Below, one piece after another: positions 56,399 through 64,000 of a stretch of 64,000 nt of DNA; the stretch's first letter is position 1, and each line of letters opens with the position of its first letter. This stretch comes from Druceiella hillmani (lineage: Eukaryota > Arthropoda > Insecta > Lepidoptera > Hepialidae). The notes under the pieces were generated by a model. The model was given only the letters and a program-made list of their open reading frames with translations. It made no database searches and was not told the DNA's origin. The position numbers and the translations under genes were made by a program. The stretch spans positions 19,665,001-19,729,000 of the forward strand of contig JAYKKI010000027.1 of NCBI GenBank assembly GCA_039881145.1, read 5' to 3'.

Positions 56399-57869
56399 TA
56401 AGTAATGTACTTCATTAAGAATTTTAATGCAGTTTTAATACTTGTTCCTTGTATTCGGACTGTTCCAGATGAATTTTGGAAAGCGTCCTTTACACGAAAC
56501 AATTTGATATCGTAATGAATAAATGAAATTTAATCAATATTTTTAGTATCTTTTTCTGGGAATTACTTCACTAACTGATACCATTTGTGTGCCGATAAGT
56601 TTCTGGAAGATAATAATTCTTTGCAGATAAGATTTTCTAGCAATTACCTTAATAGATGGTATCAATAAATATGGTCTTGTTGCGTGTCCACTTTATAAAA
56701 TTAAATTAAATTTTTCGTAACTTAGTTCATATTTATGTAGTCCAGTTGTGAAGATATATTTTCATTTGAAAAATTGTTGGATTTATCTGTATATTTATTT
56801 ATTTATTACTATTATTACAAAAATTGTGGAAATCGTCAAGTATTTTGTCCTCAATATTATTTAAATATTTTTTATTTCACTTAGAAAGATATTGTCATGT
56901 GGTGTTCTACTAATGGCGGATACCGATGAATGGTCTGGTGTCTCACAATCCATGTAGTGAAAATTACGATATATCTGACATTTCCTAGTTATTGCTTTAA
57001 ACAATATATTATACATGACAATAATAAAAAAAACTACTAACAAATCATTAATAATTAAAAAAAATATTTAACGGTCATGAAATAGCTGGATTGTAAGATA
57101 TTAATATAAAGCTGAAGTTTAAATGATTTGATATAATAGCCGGAATTGAGGAAATGAGATATGGGGATTAAGATTATTTTTAATATATTCCTCAATATCA
57201 AGTTGACACAAACCTGGACTTATATTGGTTGATCCATTTACTATCTCCGCCGGAGAGTGATAAGCCCATTTATCGACTGATAAACTCATTGAAAACTTTA
57301 AACATTATGGTCAAGCGATACGACGCATCTACCACTTGAAACTATGGTGTATTTTTTGTCCTTAAGTATTGAATTGGTGTCAAAAAACAAGGTGATATTG
57401 AACATCTATCAACTGTCGATTGGAAGTCAAATTTGGAAGATGTTCAATATGCTAAAAAAGTATCTCCAGTGGCACCAGAACTGGTTAGTTTGAAAATGAA
57501 TTGAGTATCAAAACTATTAGTCATACAATAGTTTATTTATAGGTGATAAAATAATTTTGCAAAAGAAATGTGAAAAAACCAGAAAATTGGGTGAATTTGT
57601 TGGACGTAGCTTTCGTGATTACAAAATTCCAGGAATAATAAGTTATCCGTTACGAAAGGATTTTTTTGCCGCATCCGTGTCCCTAGTGATAAATTTGGAA
57701 TCCGGACCACTTGTAGCGGAACTGGAAATACTTTTTTGACGTATATGGCAGATCAAAATAACGAACGAGTTATGTGATATACGATTGTGTAATTATATAG
57801 GAATAACGGTGAAAATCTAGCACATACACGAAATTTTTGGAATTTAATGTATCCTAATTTTGAAATGTA
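56399..57869. other. Intergenic; no gene seen
   Basis: A+T-rich. A 60-codon frame at 57557-57739 reads coding-like in places (FVGRSFRDYKIPGIISYPL) but I recognise no family. Confidence 0.45.
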
Positions 57870-58170
57870 ATATTATTCATATTTTAAAATCTATTATGTT
57901 TGAATTTCGAAATCGAATTTCAAAATGGAATATATTCATATTTCGAAATCTAATAAGAATATTAGAATTTTTAAATCGATTATATTTGTATTTTGAAATG
58001 TATTTCATAAATACAAATTTCGAATTTGAATATATTTGAATTTTGAAGTTTACATGACAATAATAATACACACGAATTTTGAAATCCTATATCTACAAAT
58101 CCAACATTTGAATTTGATTGTATTGGAATTTGGTGCCAAATATATTCGAATATCGAAATCGAATATGTCC
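57870..58170. repeat. Degenerate TTCGAATTTGAA-type repeat
   Basis: Variants of AT(T/A)TTGAAAT and TCGAA(A/T)TC(G/T)AAT recur every 25-35 bp without strict periodicity. It grades into the 113-bp satellite. Frames across it are repeat-driven. Confidence 0.65.
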
Positions 58171-58203
58171 AAATTTTTATTTCTGCTTCTTTCGCGGACC
58201 ATG

Positions 58204-59678
58204 CACTCCTAAAATAATTATATGCTTCTCCATATATTTTTCTTATGCTGAAAACATTTATTATCTTTCGCCTATCCTGACTGTATTTCATTTCGTGATG
58301 ATATAAACTTTGCCGTGGGAAAAGCACTAATTATATGCTTCTCCATATATTTTTCTTATGCTGAAAACATTTATTATCTTTCGCCTATCCTGACTGTATT
58401 TCATTTCGTGATTATATAAACTTTGCCGTGGGAAAAGCACTAATTATATGCTTCTTCATATATTTTTCTTATGCTGAAAACATTTATTATCTTTCGCGTA
58501 TCCTGACTGTATTTCATCTCGTGGTGATATAAACTTTGCCGTGGGAAAAGCACTAATTATATGCTTCTCCATCTATTTTTCTTATGCTGAAAACATTTAT
58601 TATCTTTCGCGTATCCTGACTGTATTTCATCTCGTGGTGATATAAACTTTGCCGTGGGAAAAGCACTAATTATATGCTTCTCCATCTATTTTTCTTATGC
58701 TGAAAAGATTTATTATCTTTCGCCTATCCTGACTGTATTTCATTTCGTGATTATATAAACTTTACCGTGGGAAGAGCACTAATTATATGCTTCTCCATCT
58801 ATTTTTCTTATGCTGAAAACATTTATTATCTTTCGCATACCCTGACTGTATTTCATTTCGTGATTATATAAACTTTACCGTGGGAAAAGCACTAATTATA
58901 TGCTTCTCCATCTATTTTTCTCATGCTGAAAACATTTATTATCTTTCGCCTATCCTGACTGTATTTCATTTCGTGATTATATAAACTTTGCCGTGGGAAA
59001 AGCACTAATTATATGCTTCTCCATATATTTTTCTTATGCTGAAAACATTTATTATCTTTCGCGTATCCTGACTGTATTTCATCTCGTGGTGATATAAACT
59101 TTGCCGTGGGAAAAGCACTAATTATATGCTTCTCCATCTATTTTTCTTATGCTGAAAAGATTTATTATCTTTCGCCTATCCTGACTGTATTTCATTTCGT
59201 GATTATATAAACTTTACCGTGGGAAGAGCACTAATTATATGCTTCTCCATCTATTTTTCTTATGCTGAAAACATTTATTATCTTTCGCATACCCTGACTG
59301 TATTTCATTTCGTGATTATATAAACTTTACCGTGGGAAAAGCACTAATTATATGCTTCTCCATCTATTTTTCTCATGCTGAAAACATTTATTATCTTTCG
59401 CCTATCCTGACTGTATTTCATTTCGTGATTATATAAACTTTACCGTGGGAAAAGCACTAATTATATGCTTCTCCATATATTTTTCTTATGCTGAAAACAT
59501 TCATTATCTTTCGCCTATCCTGACTGTATTTCATTTCGTGATTATATAAACTTTGCCGTGGGAAAAGCACTAATTATATGCTTCTCCATATATTTTTCTT
59601 ATGCTGAAAACATTTATTATCTTTCGCGTATCCTGACTGTATTTCATCTCGTGGTGATATCAACTTTGCCGTAGGAAA
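58204..59678 (+). repeat. 113-bp satellite, about 13 monomers, four-monomer higher order
   Basis: Monomers starting AGCACTAATTATATGCTTCT occur at 58322, 58436, 58549 and on at 113-114 bp steps. Variant bases (GAAAAG for GAAAAC, CGCATACC for CGCCTATC, TCATGC for TTATGC) recur in the same order 452 bp apart, for example TGAAAAGATT at 58701 and 59153. That is a four-monomer higher-order unit. Monomers are over 95% identical. The array ends at AAAAGCTTAGATCC, immediately before the LINE remnant. Confidence 0.95.
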
Positions 59679-59799
59679 AGCTTAGATCCGCTTCATGTCT
59701 ATTAAAGCGAGAATAAACATAAGGAATGATGTGGTATTCTTTGGAAGAGCAAATAAAAATCGAATAAGGAAAATCTTGATCTATAGGTATGTTAATTTT

Positions 59800-62700
59800 A
59801 TGCGAAGTCGGGAACATGAAAAACAATCGTTTTATTGCGCAAGTGACCGCAAAGAGGCTAAGTACTCCTTGCAACGTACGAAGCAATGTTTTAAATCATT
59901 CGAACTGCTGCAGATTTATGTCAGTTATGGGATCATATAGATTGTATCAGTTGCGGAATCATTTTCTTATTTATAGAACTAACCAGAATCCAAGGTTATA
60001 GAACCATTATCAATACTTATACCTACCTTATGCGCTACCAAAGCATCAGACGACTGCTAGTATCGAGCAAGATTTCCGTCTCCAAATTAATCATAAAATT
60101 TCGTTCTCCAAATAAATGCATTATCTTGGGATAATCTTTACATAGTTTAGGATTCTAATAAAGCTGTCCACGTTTTATAAACTTCAGTAAACAATGTTAT
60201 GACTGACTGTTCCTAATAAAAAGCAGATCATTATGATCCATCAGTATCATCATCTGACTTGGATCAACACTAATCTTATCCGCGATATTCAGACCAAATA
60301 CTTTTAACGCTATAAAATACAATTTTGGTTATGGTCGTGAAATGTTTGGCTTTTGACCCAAACAAGTGAAGTATGATACGAGACCCTTGCATAACGCGTA
60401 CATTCGGAATGTCGAAACTAGCATTAAGTCTGACTCGAAAGCATTTTGGTCGTAGAGATAAATGAAATTTAATTCAGACAGCAGCTTCTCGCAACTATGA
60501 CGCACAACGGAATCTCAGGTGAGGCTACTACGAACGTCTTTTGCTGAGTATTTTAATTCGATTTTTTAAAAAATAATGAGCCAATGGCGGTACGGGGTCT
60601 GTTACTCGTATTGGCATAGTCCCAGACAAAAAAAGCCTCCGGCGTTAATGGCTTTCCTCCGTACATAATCAAGGCATATTATGAAATATTTGTCAAAACA
60701 CTTACATTTATATTGCTCTCTCTTAATTTTGAAGTTTATCCATCTGTTTGTAAAATTTCACGAGTGACTCCTGTTTTCAAATTTGGTTCTAGGCACGATG
60801 TAAAAAATTATCGATCTATAGCAGTACTATCTTCATTTGCTGAAGTATTCGAAACTGTCCTGCATCGCCAAATGTATTTGCAAAGCTAGTTCCAACTGAC
60901 GTATTATATTAATTTGCTGAAGTATTCGAAACTGTCCTGCATCGCCAAATGTATTTGCAAAGCTAGTTCCAACTGACGTATTATATTAATTTGCTGAAGT
61001 ATTCGAAACTGTCCTGCATCGCCAAATGTATTTGCAATTCCAGTTCCAGCTGACGTATTATCTTCATTTGCTGAAGTATTCGAAACTGTCCTGCATCGCC
61101 AAATGTATTTGCAAAGCTAGTTCCAACTGACGTATTATATTAATTTGCTGAAGTATTCGAAACTGTCCTGCATCGCCAAATGTATTTGCAATTCCAGTTC
61201 CAGCTGACGTATTATCTTCATTTGCTGAAGTATTCGAAACTGTCCTGCATCGCCAAATGTATTTGCAAAGCTAGTTCCAACTGACGTATTATATTAATTT
61301 GCTGAAGTATTCGAAACTGTCCTGCATCGCCAAATGTATTTGCAATTCCAGTTCCAGCTGACGTATTATCTTCATTTGCTGAAGTATTCGAAACTGTCCT
61401 GCATCGCCAAATGTATTTGCAAATTCAATTCCAGGTGACGAACAAATAGTTTCCGTCCAAAGCGTTCCACCGTAAATAATCTGACTAATTTGGTGGATTA
61501 TGTGGCTCGAGAATTGTATCGAGATTATCAAATAGATATAGCCTATTTTGATTTTAAAAAGGCATTTGACCGAGTCGACAATGATATTTTTCTAATGAAA
61601 TTGTTGGAGGCAGGAATGTCTTCCGTTCTAGTAAAATTTTTAACAACTACTTCTGGGCTCGAAAACAATATGTCTGGTTTGGAAATTTCTAATGTCGGCC
61701 TTATGTTACTTAATATGGTGTCAACCAAGATAGTAATTCAGGTTTATTTATATTTTTCATTACATTAAATGACTTGCCTTAAGTTATCAGCACTGCACGC
61801 TATCTTTTGTTTGTCGATGATTTAAAATCTCTTTTTAAGTGTCAATAGTCAATCTGAAAGCGAGCTGTCCCGACGTGATATCACCTCAGTATTCTAATGT
61901 AGTCTGAGCAATGAGCTAGCTTTTAATATAAGCAAATATGCAATGATGACATGGTCCCGTTTACGTGTTCCTTTAATGCATCTTTATGAGCTAGGCGTAA
62001 CTAACTTCGAAATGGTTTCATCTGTCCGGGAACTCAGTGTAATTATTGAATCTGATATTTCACAGTCATGCCATCGAAACCAGTCAGAAAATCTACAAGA
62101 TACTAGGATTAGTCATACGGCATTCCCGTGATTTTTATGCTATCGAATGTCTCGTAGCTTTATTTAACTCTTTGGTTCGTAGTATTCTTGAATCGAATGC
62201 AGTCAACTGATCTCCATATGGTGCTATTTATATTCCGGAGAGATTATTATAAAAGTTGAATCGGTTTTTGTATTACAACATGTATGGATATTATACTTAT
62301 TACTCCATTTCGTATTTATAATGGGCATGGCCGGGAATAAATCCATTCAACTCTGATAGGAAATGCTTTCAATCATGCCTCGGTCTTGAGCTTAGTATCT
62401 CTTAATGCTCCTGCATTGCACTTGTATATGAGAGGACGATGTCATAGTTTATTGCATCTACTATAGAGCATGCATGAATATCACACCCGTTCACCCGGTT
62501 TTCATGCACTCAAATTGTTTAATGCAGTATTGTGAGATGCACCTAGTCTAGATATTTTTTCTGTTCCATTGATTATTTCAGGAGTTGCTTGGTGGTTCAC
62601 GACTAAACATTCATTAGAATTATATATATTCGAATTACCGTGTGTTTCTGTTTATTTTGTTACTTTTACTATTTTGTATCCTATTAGTTGTTGTTCTTAT

Positions 62701-62804
62701 GTACTTGTATTGAACGATTTGTTATTATATTTTTCTAGATGGCCAACTCTTTGGGTAAATCTTTAAATTGGATATGGAGATTTGAAGAAATAAATAAATC
62801 ATAA
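59800..62804 (+). pseudogene. Jockey/CR1-like non-LTR retrotransposon, 5'-truncated and decayed
   Basis: Read across frameshifts, the plus strand follows the ORF2 of a Jockey/CR1-superfamily LINE. It starts with a decayed end of the endonuclease domain (about 59900-60180). Next are a linker (SIKSDSKAFW, about 60440), KKASGVNGFPPYIIKAY (about 60630), and SRVTPVFKFGSRHDVKNY then AVLSSFAEVFE (60758-60850). RT motifs follow: FRPKRSTVNN (61451-61480), catalytic FDFKKAFD (61547-61570) and FVDD, the YxDD box (61810-61821). After these come NELAFNISKYA (about 61910), ELSVIIESDIS (about 62030) and a C-terminus near 62400. It ends in GAAATAAATAAAT (62787-62800), a usual LINE tail. The usual HGF before FRPKRS reads NSF. 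Stops, frameshifts and an internal 77-bp array (60837-61440) make it dead. The 5' half (ORF1, most of the endonuclease) is absent. Confidence 0.88.
60837..61440 (+). repeat. 77-bp array inside the LINE RT, eight copies, alternating types
   Basis: TTTGCTGAAGTATTCGAAAC recurs at 77-bp steps (60837, 60914, 60991, 61068, 61145, 61222, 61299, 61376). The unit is the codons for FAEVFETVLHRQMYLQ of the reverse transcriptase plus a short spacer. Two variants exist: A (GCAAAGCTAGTTCCAACTGA...TATTAA) and B (GCAATTCCAGTTCCAGCTGA...TCTTCA). The order is A A B A B A B then a unique end, so a 154-bp A-B dimer has been amplified. As 77 is not a multiple of three, the frame is lost. Confidence 0.95.
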
Positions 62805-63183
62805 GCTCAAAATTTTCTGTGTTAAGCTGGTATCGATAGTTCTGCCTTCACGGCCCACAAGATTTCAGGGTTCGGTTGCATCGTTTCCAAATTATGTAGG
62901 TGGCAATGAACTCGTGGCAAAACAACTCAATGTCCGTAAATATTAGTCAATCGAGAACTGTGAACTTTTGTCTAAAGCTGTGAAATTCTGTCTTTGTTCA
63001 AGCGTCTTTGCAGAACGGCATCCTTCAAGAAAAATGTAAACGGAATTCTAATTTACATTTCCGGTCCATGGCTATGACTGCCTACAACTATAGTAGTTTC
63101 CATTACAATAACTTTTCGATGGATGAGTTTATTACATAACCTGAAAAGCCTGATATGGATGTAATTTCATATTTAAAATCAAT
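62805..63183. other. Intergenic; no gene seen
   Basis: Moderately A+T-rich; nothing recognisable. Confidence 0.5.
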
Positions 63184-63220
63184 AAGATGGCCAATCGATT
63201 TCCTATCGATTGGCCATCTT
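63184..63220. repeat. Perfect 16-bp-arm hairpin
   Basis: AAGATGGCCAATCGAT and ATCGATTGGCCATCTT pair perfectly around a 5-nt loop (TTCCT). A T-run follows, but this is not a bacterial terminator context. Confidence 0.93.
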
Positions 63221-64000
63221 TTTAACGTTACTTATCATAATTTGAAAAGGCGACACTCGAAATGAGACGGGACTGTGGCGATTTTCTTTTTTCCTGCGAC
63301 TTCATACCAACATCGGCATAAATTTTGTGCGCTGCTTTTCGCACCGTTTGTGCGTGTGGTTCGCAATCGGTGCACCGTTGCTGATTTTTTGAAAACCATT
63401 AGTCGTACGCTGAAATCGGCGGCAATCAATTTATTATTTTGCAGATTTGAAAGAATGCAAAAGTTATGTGTTTTTTGAACAAAAATTGTCATTACTTGAG
63501 ATACTTTGGTCACGCAGTTGCTATACGCTTCACGTGTGTTTTAGATGTCTGCTTGGGTTTTCACAATAATTATGAATATATCACAATAATTTTCACAATA
63601 ATTTCACAATAAATATGCAAGTCCGGCTTGCACTTGACCACTTTTTATTTATTGATTATAACTCAACTCTTGAGAAACTAAAATATTTGAAGGGGATGCA
63701 TTATTTATTTAAGTCGTTAAGTTTAAACAATAACTTGTGAAACAACTTGTGTAGGTATGTAGCTGTGACGTTACATCTCAGAATAGGTGTAATTAAGCAT
63801 CTTATGAAATAGCAGGTTGCCAATTACTATGAAATTGCTTTTTCTTCATGCACATAAAAAGTGCTAATAGATTGTAAGACGCTGAAAAAACTGCCAGACG
63901 CGAAAGCAATACTGTATCCGATCACGCTGATTTTTGCAACAACCAGAGCACGTGATGCCGCTAACGGTGACATTCACTGTGACACGTGCTTCAAGCTGAC
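63221..64000. other. Intergenic, unassigned G+C-richer segment
   Basis: The section 63240-63470 is less A+T-rich and open on both strands (67-92 codons). The minus-strand translation includes CRCWYEVAGKKKIATVPSHF, which I cannot place in a family. CACAATAATT-type short repeats occur at 63562-63612. The last 100 bases are again G+C-richer and run off the window. Confidence 0.35.

Noticed and set aside
63184..63230. Hairpin followed by T-run resembling a rho-independent terminator
   Set aside because: The sequence is eukaryotic and no gene ends there, so the resemblance is accidental.
63235..63513. 92-codon minus-strand frame with several cysteines
   Set aside because: Cysteine spacing fits no zinc-finger family I know and the opposite strand is equally open; left as unassigned.

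Overview
The window looks like a stretch of insect (at least arthropod) nuclear genome. It is strongly A+T-rich and has no prokaryotic-style gene density, no operons and no long host open reading frames. It is full of decayed transposable elements, TA/AT microsatellites and tandem repeats with periods from 15 to about 390 bp. The recognisable protein remains are a Helitron helicase fragment, an RTE-like non-LTR reverse transcriptase, a Jockey/CR1-like non-LTR element, and the C-terminal dimerisation domain of a hAT transposase. That mixture is typical of insects. I cannot name the order or species from sequence alone.

Layout. 1-10 kb: intergenic DNA with a 5' minisatellite, one copy of a 0.4 kb dispersed repeat (4031-4427), one weak promoter/first-exon candidate near 5.1 kb and a complete non-autonomous hAT element with perfect 8-bp target duplications (7572-7990). 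10-18 kb: a nine-copy ~130-bp tandem array, an old LINE-tail-like relic and the first palindromic hammerhead-bearing element (13942-14186). 18-24 kb: a hAT zone. It has a putative element end, a transposase C-terminus on the minus strand, and eight ~190-bp tandem units that each encode the same hAT dimerisation motif. An inverted/tandem composite repeat follows (21866-22735). 24-33 kb: a Helitron fragment, a 236-bp triplication, a 250-bp triplication and a 228-bp 5'-truncated RTE insertion with a 12-bp target duplication. 35-44 kb: an RTE reverse-transcriptase pseudogene (36230-37215) and three more members of the hammerhead family (38057-38319, 42562-42842, 43403-43558). 44-54 kb: a 282-bp satellite, a second copy of each of two dispersed repeats, and a 63-bp satellite. 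54-64 kb: a 113-bp satellite with a four-monomer higher-order period, next to a 5'-truncated Jockey/CR1-like LINE whose RT gene contains a private 77-bp array.

The most interesting system is the small (156-nt unit) element family. Its units carry a hammerhead-ribozyme-like core: CTGAAGA, GAAA, pairable CCAC/GTGG ends and a palindromic ACCTAGGT helix III. The copies occur as single units or as head-to-head inverted dimers, and three insertions have intact target duplications of different lengths (7, 9 and 11 bp). Variable duplications point to a retrotransposition mechanism, so these are not ordinary DNA-transposon MITEs. The ribozyme core suggests a non-autonomous relative of Penelope-like elements or a retrozyme. 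A second theme is satellite birth from transposon coding sequence, seen in both the hAT array and the LINE array. No intact protein-coding gene, tRNA, rRNA or CRISPR array was found.
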